Shown one piece after another: positions 28,401-38,395 of a DNA stretch of 64,000 bases; the first letter of the stretch is position 1; each line of letters starts with the position of its first letter. The position numbers were made by a program, and so were the translations under genes. Origin of the DNA: Dysidea avara (lineage: Eukaryota; Porifera; Demospongiae; Dictyoceratida; Dysideidae); the NCBI RefSeq assembly GCF_963678975.1, contig NC_089275.1, forward strand, positions 18,612,220 through 18,676,219. The letters run 5' to 3'. The notes beneath the pieces were generated by a model that ran no database searches, was not told the origin of the DNA, and saw only the letters and a list, made by a program, of their open reading frames with translations.

Positions 28401-31400
28401 CTGTGCTTCCTTGATGAAACAAGACGATTTTTGCTGTGGACATGCCCCCCAACTGCAGCACTCTACATTCCAAATTTGAGCGAAATCGCTTCGCGCGTTC
28501 CCGAGATATGCGACTTCAAAAATTGGCTGAGTTTCTTCGTTTTTTTCTTCTTATTTTTCTTTTTCTTGTCGCACACTTACAAAATCTGCTATAAAACTCG
28601 AACGCGTTATCCGATTGCCTTGAAATTTGGCACACAGAAGGGGGGTATAAAGGCGCATCTCGGTACCAACTTTGGCTGGAATACCATAAACAGACAAAGA
28701 GCTATCAGCGATTATGCACGAAAAATAACACCAATATGTTGTCACGCCTACAGGGTAAACCGCGTATGGGAAGAAGCTGAAAATCGGTGGGTGAATAGGT
28801 TAACTATTGAACCTCAAACCTTTTGTGGTTTGAAAGAAATCGAGCTAAAAACCAGGAAGATACAGCGAAAAAATCAACAGTGTGTAACAATTACGCAATC
28901 GAGATTAGCTAATTTTTAATATTTTTATTTTATTATTATTATTATTATTATGCTTGCCACGCCTACCAGGTAAACCGCTTGGGGTAATGCTTTCAAAATC
29001 GCTGTACAGATGGAGTTATCATCTTAGAAAGGCTCTTCAATGGTGTAGAAGAATCAGACTTAAAGCCACGGAGTTATAACACGAAATCCAACTTGGTGTA
29101 GCAAGTGCTAGATCGAGATACTCTAATAGAGCAGTCATACTAATAGAGCAGTCACCCTGAACAGAATTCAAGAGATCAGTTAGAAATAAGTAACCCGTAT
29201 AGAGATCAGCTACAAACAAATCACCCTGTAGAGAGTTCAGCTACAAACAATTCACCCTGTTAAAACATCAGTTAGAAGAAGATTTCTTGTAGAGAGCTCA
29301 GATACAAACAAATCACCCTGTTGAAAGATCAGCTAGAAGATGTCACCTTGTAGATACTTCAGTTACAAAGAAACCACCATGTAGAGAATTCAGCTACAAA
29401 CTAGTGACCCTGTAGATACATCAGCTAGAAGAAGTTACCTTGTAGAGAGTTCAGCTACAAAGAAACCATTATGTAAAGAGCTCAGCTGCAAACAAATCAC
29501 CTATACAGAATTCAGCTACAAACAAATCACCCTGTAGAGAGATCAGCTAGAAGAAGTTACCTTGTAGATAGTTCAGCTACAAACAAATCATCCTGTAGAG
29601 AGATCAGCTAGAAGAAGTTACCTTGTAGATAGTTCAGCTACAAACAATTCACCCTGTACAGAGCTCAGTTAAAAGAGGTTTCCTTGTAAAAAGTTCAGCT
29701 ACAAACAAATCACCCTGTAGAGAGATAAGTAAGAAGAAGTTACCTTGTAGATCGTTCTGCTACAAACAATTCACCCTGTAAAGAGATCAGCTAGAAGAAG
29801 TTACCTTGTAGAGAGTTCAGCTACAAAGAAACCATCATGTAGAGAATTCAGCCGCAAACAAATCATGTATAGAGAGTTCAGCTACAAACAAATCTCCCTG
29901 TAGAGAGATCAGCTAGAAGAAGTTTCCTTGTAGAGAGTTCTGCTACAAACAAATCACCCTGTAGAAAGATCAGCTAGAAGAAATCACCTCGTAGAGAGTT
30001 CAGCTTCAAAGAAACAATCATGTGAGAGTTCAGGTACAAACAAATTGTCCTGTAGAGAGATCAGCTAGAAGAAGTTACCTTGTAGAGAGTTCAGCTACAA
30101 AGAAACCATCATGTAGATAGTTCAGGTACAAACAAATCACCCTGTAGAAAGATCAGCTATAGAAGAAATCACCTTGTAGAGAGTTCAGCTACAAAGATCT
30201 ATCGTGTAGAGAGTTTAACTACAAACAAATCACCCTGTAGAAAGATCAGCTATAGAAGAAATCACCTTGTAGAGAGTTCAGCTACAAAGAAACAATCATG
30301 TAGAGAGTTCAGCTGCAAACAAATCACCTGTAGAGAGTTCAGCTAGAAACAAATCACCCTGTAGAGAGATCAGCTAGAAACAAGTCACCTTGTAGAGAGT
30401 TCAGCTAGAAGAAGTAACATTGTAGAGCTACAAAGAAGCTACCATGTAGAGTTCAGCTGCAAACAAATCACCCTGTAGAGAACTCAGCTACAAACAAATC
30501 GCCCTGTAGAAAGATTAGCTAGAAGAAGTTACCTTATAGGGAGTTCAGCTATGAACAGATCACCCTGTAGAGAGTTCAGCTACAAACAAATCACCCTGTA
30601 GAGAGTTAAGTTACAAAGAAACCACCATGTGGAGAGTTCAGCTGCAAAAAAAATCAATCACTCTGTAGAGAGTTCAGCTAGAAGAAGTCACCTTGTAGAG
30701 AGTTAAGCTGCAAATAAATCACCCTGTAGAGAATTCAGCTACAAACAAATCACCCTGTAGAAAGATCAGCTAGAAGAAGTTACCTTGTAGAGAGTTCAGC
30801 TACAAAGAAACCACCATGTAGAGAGTTCAGCTGCAAACAAATCACCTGTAGAGAGTTCAGCTAGAAACAAGTCACCCTGTAGAGAGATCAGCTAAAAACA
30901 AGTCACCCTGTAGAGAGTTCAGTTAGAAGAAGTCACATTGTAGAGAGTTCAGCTACAAAGAAACTACCACGTAGAGAATCCAGCTGCAAACAAATCATCC
31001 TGTAGAGAGTTCAACTAGAAGAAGTCACCTTTTAGAGAGTTCAGCTACAAAGCAACCACCATGTAAAGAGTTCAGCTGCAAAAAACTCAATCACCTTGTA
31101 GAAAGATCGGCTAGAAGAAGTTACCTTGTAGAGAGTTCAGCTACAAAGAAACCACCATGTAGAGAGTTCAGCTGCAAACAAATCACCTGTAGAGAGTTCA
31201 GCTAGAAACAAGTCACCCTGTAGAGAGTTCAGCTAGAAGAAGTCACATTGTAGAGAGTTCAGCTACAATGAAACTCCCATGTAGAGAGTTCAGCTGCAAA
31301 CAAATCACCCTGTAGAGAACTCAGCTACAAACAAATATGCAGTGAAAAAGATCAGCTAGAAGAAGTTACCTTGTAGAGAGTTCAGCTACAAAGAAACCAC

Positions 31401-33759
31401 CATGTAGAGAGTTCAGCTGCAAACAAATCACCTGTAGAGAGTTCAGCTAGAAACAAGTCACCCTGTAGAGAGATCAGCTAAAAACAAGTCACCCTGTAGA
31501 GAGTTCAGCTGCGAACAAATCACCTGTAGAGAGTTCAGCTAGAAACAAGTCACCCTGTAGAGAGTTCAGCTAGAAGAAGTCACATTGTAGAGAGTTCAGC
31601 TACAATGAAACTCCCATGTAGAGAGTTCAGCTGCAAACAAATCACCCTGTAGAGAACTCAGCTACAAACAAATATGCAGTGTAAAAAGATCAGCTAGAAG
31701 AAGTTACCTTGTAGAGAGTTCAGCTACAACGAAACCACCATGTAGAGAGTTCAGCTACAAACAAATCACCTGTAGAGAGTTCAGCTAGAAACAAGTCACC
31801 CTGTAGAGAGATCAGCTAGAAACAAGTCACCTTGTAGAGAGTTCAGCTAGAAGAAGTCACATTGTAGAGAATTCAGCTACAAAGAAACCACCATTTAGAG
31901 AGTTCAGCTGCAAACAAATCACCCAGTAGAAAGTTCAGCTATGAACAGATTACCCTGTTGAGAGTTCAGTTAGAAACAAAGAATCCTGTAGAGAGATCAC
32001 CTAGAAGTATCGCCTTGTAGAGAATTCAGCTACAAACAAATCACCTGTAGAGAGTTCAGCTACAAACAAATCACCCTGTAGAGAGATCAGCTAGAAGAAG
32101 TTACCTTGTAGGGATTTCAGCTACAAACACATCACCCTGTAGAGAGTTCAGCTACAAAGAAACCATTCTGTAAAGAGCTCAGCTGCAAACAAATCACTTG
32201 TACAGAATTCAGCTACAAGCAAATCACCCTGTAGAGAGATCAGCTAGAAGAGATTACCTTGTAGATAGTTCAGCTACAAACAAATCACCCTGTAGAAAGA
32301 TCAGTTAGAAGAAGTTACCTTGGAGAAAGTTCAGCTACAAAGAAATCATTTTGTAAAGAGCTCAGCTGCAAACAAATCACCTGTACAGAATTCAACTACG
32401 AACAAATCTCCCTGTAGAGAGATCAGCTAGAAGAAATTACCTTGTAGAGAGTTCAGCTACAAAGAAACCACCATGTAGAGAGTTCAGCTGCAAAGAAATC
32501 ACCCTGTAGAAAATTCTGCCAGAAACAAATTGCCCTGTAGAAAGATCAGTTAGAAGAAGTTACCTTTTAGAGAGTTCAGCTACAAAGAAACCATTCTGTA
32601 AAGAACTCAGCTGCAAACAAATCACCTATACAAAATTCAGCTACAAACACATCACCCTGTAGAGAGATCAGCTAGAAGAAGTTACCTTGTAGATCGTTCA
32701 GCTACAAACAATTCACCCTGTAGAGAGAGCAATTAGAAGAAGTCACCTTGTAGAGTGTTCAGTTACAAAGAAACCACCATGGAGATTTCTGTAATCAATA
32801 TAATTTATGTGACCGGATTTGCGAAAAGGGGTCTTCCACACACATCCAATTCCGTAAACGTTGGAGACCATACCTCAGTGTTCAAGTAACATATTAACCT
32901 GAAAATGTCACCACTTATTCAGCTATAGTGGTGCTCACCACTGTCCAAATATCAAGGCAATAGCTCTTTCCAATCTGAAGTTATCAATTGTCAAAGTTGG
33001 CAAATTGGATGTGTGTGGAAGACCCCTTTTCGCAAATGCGGTCAAATATGCATTATACAGTATATATAATTTGTACATTTACTGATAAAATATTTAAAGT
33101 ACATCTACTTCATCTTTTCTTCTTCCTGTAGTAAAGAAAAAAAAATGTGGGTTAAAAAAGTCCCAAAGCTGGTATACAAATACAAAAAGAAATGAAATCT
33201 AATCCAAAACAGCCAAGCTGTAAAAAAAGTGTGCGGCCCTCAGAAAGGCTATGGTGAAAAAAGATGTGAAATCCAAGGTGGCGGCCAAGAAATGGCTGTG
33301 ATGGTAGGTTAATGGTAAAAATTTTAATAATGACAATTTAGGTAAATTTTGTGAAGCGGCACAAAAATTCACCTGAATTGTCTTTATTAAAATTTTTACC
33401 ATTAACCTACCATCACAGCCATTTCTTGGCCGCCACCTTGGATTTCACATCTTTTTTCACCATAGCCTTTCTGAGGGCCGCACACTTTTTTTACAGCTTG
33501 GCTGTTTTGGATTAGATAATATTATGTACAAGCCTATTTATTAAGAGCTGAGAGGGCCCTCAAAAGAGTGTCAGAAGCCATGATCAATAGTGAATTAATT
33601 TCCAGCTGTAAAAGCATCTTCTCCTGCATTAGAATACGTCATGTGTATGCACAGTGTAAGGTGAGCCCTAACCCTGCCTAGTCTATACCAGGGACAGGGC
33701 ATGATTGTACACACCAGCAACAAGGTGTGTGTTACCAGATCTACCACCAGGTCAAACGT

Positions 33760-33821
<62 letters not shown>

Positions 33822-36800
33822 ACACACACACACATGCATGCACATGCACGTGTGTGCAGATACACATCCATTCATGTGCATGCACACACTATACTGAATG
33901 GCTATGTCTACTATTGGTATTTTAGTATGCTTGACAGTAATTAATGTATTTCCTAAGGGATAAAGTCACTGTTGGAGCTGTACTACTGTGGGGTGTATTT
34001 GCATTTGGTGTCATTGGCTTTGAAGAGTGTTCTGCATTGTGGTCTGCTACAGACAAGTCCTTAGGTAAATATGATAAATTCTGATAAGTATATAAATGTG
34101 TTACTTTTCCTACATGCTGTACACAAATATGTACTACAATGGTTACTGTATAACAGGAAAGTTTGGGAGGAGAAAAGTTGGCAATGAGTGGTGGTTTGCC
34201 CGACTAAAATCTGCCAAATCCTTCGTCCAGCTGAAACAAATTTGTCAAATGTTTTTCTCACCAAATTCCTATCACGGCAAGTTTGCTCCTGCCAAACTTT
34301 CCTGTACATTGGTTAGTATAATATTATTCATTGGTTATTACATGTACACAGTATAAGTATGTAATTGTGTGACTTCCCAGGTGAAACCTTACTGGGTGTA
34401 GTTGGTGGAATGCTCTAAAGGTATTCATCAAGCTATTCGTGATAAGTTTGATGGCAAGCAGTTAGGATGTAATATAATTCATTGCTATTTAACTAAATTA
34501 ATAAACACAATCAGATTATGTGTAATATACATTGGTCTATGGCTTCTTTATGGTTACTGAACAAAGAGATGACACACTTTTAAAAAGTACCCGTTGTACT
34601 GTTTTTCATACTAAGAACTCAACCTGTGGTGTAAAAGGGTGTGTCATGCATGTCAAACATGCGCATAATACGTTTGCTGTCTTCATGTACAGGTGGATTA
34701 GGGTTTTCCCCACATGATATTGGAACGGTTCTAGGAATTGCTGGTCTACTGTTAGTACCTGTTTCCATGATAGTGTTTATTCCAGTGAGTGAACATGTAA
34801 TCACTAAAAACATTTCCCTTAGAGCTGTATCATGATGGCATACCAACTCACACTGTTTCAGTCTTATTGCTACATATTTATATTTTGTCATTTTGTCTAA
34901 ATAAGGATGTACACATAGCTATATTAAGTATAGACACTCATTTATTTTAAATGTTTCATATCCCACATGTAAAAAAAAGTTTGAAAAGAAGTTTGGTGCT
35001 TTAATGGTAAGTATATTCATGTATATACATGTAAAGATTATATAAACATGTACACATATGTATATTATAAAATAGTGAATAGTTATCTATGAATTTGGGT
35101 CAGATTATTACTGCGTAACCAGTGGTCAGTTAATCATCGTGACATTCATGGAATCTGAAGTAGCGAGTTTGGTAATTTCCCAAATATTTACAGTACAATT
35201 GTGAACAATCTACAAAACTTTATAGACATGGACTTCGTAACCATATCTACATGTATTCTGACTAACGTATGACTAAATATGCTGACTTAAAATTCATATC
35301 CTTGTTATGGTGTTGGTATACTACTTGAAACAAATGACCTGCTGTCTCCAGGCTTGTCGTTCCATAGGAATGGCATGATGTAGGTCTGATCTACTAATAA
35401 TTTGTAACTACCATTAGAGATATTATCCAGGAGTTTGGAATGTTAGCTGTTCTACCGAGAGAACTGGCCAAACACCATTGATATGTGAGACTAAGCCTTC
35501 TGAATTCTAATTTTAAATGAATTTGCAAATATATGTTCATATTTGTATTGTACAGTACCGCCCAGAGGTAACATTACAATCCCTTGCTAGTGCTCAAATC
35601 CAGGCCACGACTTGACATGACACAAACTGGAATACATCACGTGTGAAGGCACGTGGTTACTGGAGCAGCCACCCAAGAGAGCTCGCATGTCATGGCTACA
35701 CATGGTGAGTTAACTAGTGCACACATGCCAAAGAAACTTGCGGATCAACAATGGGCTACACGAGTGTAACGTTACCTCTGGGCGGTACTGTACTATTGCT
35801 GTGATTCATTAATAGTCAGCATATATTAACAGTATACACTGAGCTACTTTATTATGGTAAATCGTTCATTAGTAAATTTCTTCATTGTAGACATTTCACA
35901 TTCACATGGCATTTGTGATACTGTTGTTACCAATATTCCCATCCTTCACTTATATTGACAAGTAAGTCAGTTGTAATTACATAGTAAGTGTGTTCGTCTA
36001 TTTGGGACCGCTTAATTAAGCTTGTGTACATACACATACAACGTTTAAGACTTACGTACTTGACACTGTCATTGTATTGAGGTGTTTTTATTGTAGGTAG
36101 GACATATTCTTTCAACATATGCACTATGCATGGGTATAGGTGTATTGTTATTGAATCTGTAACTATGCTAATACTGACACGTACAAACTGGTATGAATAC
36201 TTTTTACCTATATATAGAATCTATCCAGGCCCCGGTAATCTGTATGTTAGATCCTTTCCCAGACATGTAGTAATGAATTTGAGCTATAGGATGTGTTTCA
36301 TTCCAGTCATAGGATTAGGTTTCGTCACTGAAAACTGCCCTGCTTGAAAAGTTGCCGCAGTCACATTGCTGGAATGCTACAAGGAAACTTTATCTACATA
36401 TAGAACAGCTGCTTGTTGGGTGTTTGTTTTTCTCAGCTTGTCATTTAACTGACTCTGCAAAGCTTGTAGCACCAAAGCTGTAGAACTCCTAGCTACTCAT
36501 ATATGCCATCCTGTATAATTCCAGTAGATAGGTTGCTCTCCTCTCCATTGTGGTCCACTCTAATACGTAGTGCATTTGAGCTTGGAATGATTGCCTGAGG
36601 CCTTATAACAGCTGTGATTTGTTGTAACCTCTCTGAATATATCAGTTGCTAACTGTACATGTATTTTCAGTATCCTTGATCATAATTAAACAGTCCTGGA
36701 TGGGTTCCTGCAATATGCTCAGTCGATTGGCCATAATGTAGGTACATCAAGCTAAGTGCACACTACAGGAAAGTAGTATGTAACATTGCTTAATAAAGAA

Positions 36801-38102
36801 TTACTTCATAGCATCAAGCTCAATGAAGTATTAGTAGTAGCAATCATATTTATAGTTTTTACGTCAGAGTTTTAGTGCAAAGTTGATCATTGTAAGAGTT
36901 GTTTCCCATATACATGTCAACTGACTTAATATCTGTAACTAATCCTGTCTGGTTATAATTGATGCATCCATTTACTTGCTTACATCACACAACTTCAGTT
37001 AATGGTCCACCCTTTGGTATGTAGATTAAGGCACCATTAGTGGGCTTCGACGTTAAATTGATATTCCTTACAAAAGTGTTTCGATTACATTACCAGTGAA
37101 ATATGCTATAAAAAAGTTATCTCAAAGCAGCCTCAGAAGCTATTGTATATGCCTTGTGGTTTTCAAAACAGTCAAACTTTACAAGCCATTCAGTGACCAC
37201 ATGCACACACACACATACAGTAAACACATTGTATTATGTCCTTTTGGATTATATTTGTAGTTTATTTAAGCCACTTCTCAAAGGACATGGGTTTACTTGC
37301 GATAGACTTCTCAATGTCCATATGTGTTTGAGAAAATTATGTCCCATCATATTGATTGTATTCCATGGTCTATGTTTCCTTTTTATACAGTGCGGTGTTG
37401 CTATGGATACTACTGGGTACATTCTCTGTCATCATCCGTGTGGCGATCAACAATTGTTTTGTGTGTGAATCACTCTTCCTTAACAACTCTGTTACTCCTG
37501 ATAAACTTGGTATTGCTAATGGACTGGCCAACACAGTGACCAACGTGTTTCAGTAAGTTGGTGATCAGTTCCATTGTGTAATGCCATATAATTGTCAGAA
37601 TAGCTCTATGATTGCCGTGTTAACAAATTGATGATTACCTGGTAATGAAACAAATCCAGGAAAAGGAATCTAAAAGCACATTCCATGCATCGTACAGGCC
37701 TGTTGTATGGTATGCTTGCATTCCCGTGGCCATGCATAGGCCAATACACCACTGAACTAAGACCATAATTAGAAAGCCAACACAAAGGCTCATATCATAA
37801 ACTTTTTTTTTTGGTTAAATGGTAGAGTGCCTTATCATTTGTTAACTGTCAGGCAGCTGTAACCTTTTGTACTGTACTACACCGTGTATAACACATGTTT
37901 CTCTTGCAGGGTATTCTCTCCAGTTTTGTTTGGCACCTTATATTCTCTGTCGTTATCAGACACAGCACAAGATATTGGGTTTCCATTTGACTTTCATCTA
38001 ACGTTCATATTGTTATCATTTGTGTTCTTCTTAACTATGACACTGGTTGCCTTCTTTCCTAAGAGGTTGGACCAACAAACACTGAATAATGAAATTCAGT
38101 AA
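21996..38102 (+). CDS. Major facilitator superfamily transporter, 16 exons, about 561 aa
   Basis: Predicted 12-helix secondary transporter resembling ZIFL-type/MFS_1 proteins; substrate unknown. Exons: 21996-22094, 22634-22690, 24891-24924, 25216-25270, 26153-26304, 26452-26507, 27023-27089, 27146-27187, 27239-27347, 27776-28138, 33958-34064, 34693-34784, 34980-35006, 35891-35961, 37391-37552, 37910-38102. Phases agree throughout and sum to 562 codons. TM1 spans the first junction (YVIL/VPSGLIITMIFPYL). The loop-2/3 signature reads YFWGWLADKHNKKTIL. A 121-residue acidic cytoplasmic loop (exon 10) divides the halves. SVTPDKLGIANGLANTV precedes the last helices, and the tail is PKRLDQQTLNNEIQ. 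The start is the first ATG after an upstream in-frame stop. The 27-bp exon 13 and the exon-10 donor at 28138 are the least certain. The 5.8-kb intron 10 holds the minisatellite. Confidence 0.85.
22964..24314. mobile_element. 1.35-kb near-perfect palindrome (foldback element)
   Basis: Arms of about 665 bp (22964-23633 and 23662-24314) are inverted copies of each other across their whole length, around a ~28-bp centre. Outer ends are AGAGTCAACTAT and ATAGTTGACTCT; inner ends are TATGGGTGCATAAA and TTTATGCACCCATA. Arms differ by scattered substitutions and small indels, roughly one per 15-25 bp by eye. Small open frames in it mirror each other and have no recognisable protein similarity. It lies in MFS intron 2. 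No target duplication is obvious. Confidence 0.9.
24600..24853. mobile_element. MITE with CAGTGGAACCTC ends
   Basis: CAGTGGAACCTCAAGTTATC at 24600 pairs with GATCATATGAGGTTCCACTG ending at 24853 (imperfect). TA precedes the left end. Such ends occur on pogo/Tigger-type Tc1/mariner MITEs. The CTATTAGAG motif appears inside at 24688-24702. Confidence 0.65.
25306..25404 (+). repeat. (CTAA)n tetranucleotide tract with CCAA variants
   Basis: About 24 tandem copies of AACT, including two interruptions by AACC triplets. It starts 35 bp after MFS exon 4. Confidence 0.95.
25894..26087. mobile_element. Short MITE with GGGAAACTTTGGC-like ends
   Basis: TACAGTGGGAAACTTTGGC (25894) is complemented by GCCAAAGTTTTCTACT..ACAGTA (26067-26088) with a small insertion. 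The centre repeats 'actttggca'. It ends about 65 bp before MFS exon 5. Confidence 0.6.
26515..26985 (+). repeat. GT-rich region with two TG tracts
   Basis: Degenerate TG/TGTG tracts at 26515-26600 and 26815-26970 flank a more complex 200-bp core. Several open frames on both strands here are repeat-derived (poly His-Thr or Cys-Val) and are not genes. It lies within MFS intron 6. Confidence 0.85.
28150..29110 (+). repeat. Unclassified repeat-like block in MFS intron 10
   Basis: The stretch starts with a CA-rich run (28150-28225), then low-complexity 'tttttcttc' and GC-richer DNA, a (TTA)n tract at 28930-28951 and a second 'cacgcctacc.ggtaaaccgc' block (28744-28765 and 28957-28978). A 162-codon open frame at 28431-28919 shows no family features. 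It resembles a non-coding mobile repeat ending at the motif pair 29111-29155, but termini were not identified. Confidence 0.4.
29111..29155 (-). repeat. Motif pair abutting the minisatellite
   Basis: GATCGAGATACTCTAATAGA followed by GCAGTCA, then a second CTAATAGAGCAGTCA 18 bases on. The last bases 'caccctg' are also part of the minisatellite unit, so the array appears to start directly from this motif. Confidence 0.8.
29156..32790 (+). repeat. Large minisatellite, ~31-bp unit, roughly 115-120 copies
   Basis: Contiguous units follow the pattern GTAGAGAGTTCAGCTACAAA + CAAATCACCCT (31 bases). Four common subtypes differ after 'cagct': acaaacaaatcaccct, agaagaagttacctt, acaaagaaaccaccat and gcaaacaaatcacct. 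They recur in similar order, which implies higher-order duplication, for example 31130-31400 against 31500-31760. Units near the left edge are the most diverged. No unique spacers interrupt it. It lies inside MFS intron 10 (28139-33957) and makes up most of that intron. Confidence 0.95.
32809..33045. mobile_element. MITE with TGTGACCGG ends, copy 1
   Basis: GACCGGATTTGCGAAAAGGG..CTTCCACACACATCCAATT at 32811 is matched by its complement ending ..CGCAAATGCGGTC at 33043, with arms of about 40 bp. It directly follows the minisatellite. A related element lies at 61867-62111. Confidence 0.8.
33197..33517. mobile_element. 321-bp long inverted-repeat element, best-preserved copy
   Basis: TCTAATCCAAAACAGCCAAG at the left pairs with CTTGGCTGTTTTGGATTAGA at the right. 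The arms are about 140 bp and almost exact, with the centre near 33357. Each arm contains CCAAGAAATGGCTGTGATGG or its complement. Further copies: 12746-12980 and the fragment at 1-95. The ends give no clear target duplication. Confidence 0.9.
33761..33840 (+). repeat. (CA)n microsatellite
   Basis: About 35 CA dinucleotides with one 'cata' interruption. It ends about 120 bp before MFS exon 11. Confidence 0.97.
34153..34305. mobile_element. ~150-bp MITE with ACAGGAAAGTTTGG ends
   Basis: ACAGGAAAGTTTGG at 34153 is exactly complemented by CCAAACTTTCCTGT ending at 34305. Both arms continue with short matching blocks. It lies in the MFS intron between exons 11 and 12. Confidence 0.75.
35553..35790. 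mobile_element. 238-bp MITE with CAGTACCGCCCAGAGG ends and TA flanks
   Basis: CAGTACCGCCCAGAGGTAAC at 35553 and GTTACCTCTGGGCGGTACTG ending at 35790 are exact complements; TA flanks both. The TA duplication suggests a Tc1/mariner-type non-autonomous element. It lies in the MFS intron before exon 14. Confidence 0.85.
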
Positions 38103-38395
38103 TAATTTATTTTACTGTGTAACTATATAATTATTTTATAAACGTTTTTTAAAATTATTATTATACGTTTTTAAATAATTCATCACCTTCTATGCTAATG
38201 GACTCGCAATTATGTAAGGAATTTGAAACTTGTATGGAATCCCAGCTTCCGTTTGGTAGTAGGTTTCCTCCGGATACGGAAAAGCCGGATTTGTTAATCT
38301 GTTAAATGACATCCGTGATTCGTGTAGGCCAATATTTCAGTTATTGCTATAGCTTAGTGTAGGGTCGTAGTGTAGTAAGTATCTATCTTTTTAAG

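Noticed and set aside
28431-28919. 162-codon open frame as a gene
   Set aside because: It has no family features, a low-complexity Phe/Leu stretch and a location in repeat-like intronic DNA between MFS exons.
29156-32790. CRISPR-like array
   Set aside because: Units are contiguous ~31-bp tandem copies without unique spacers, inside an intron of an animal gene.
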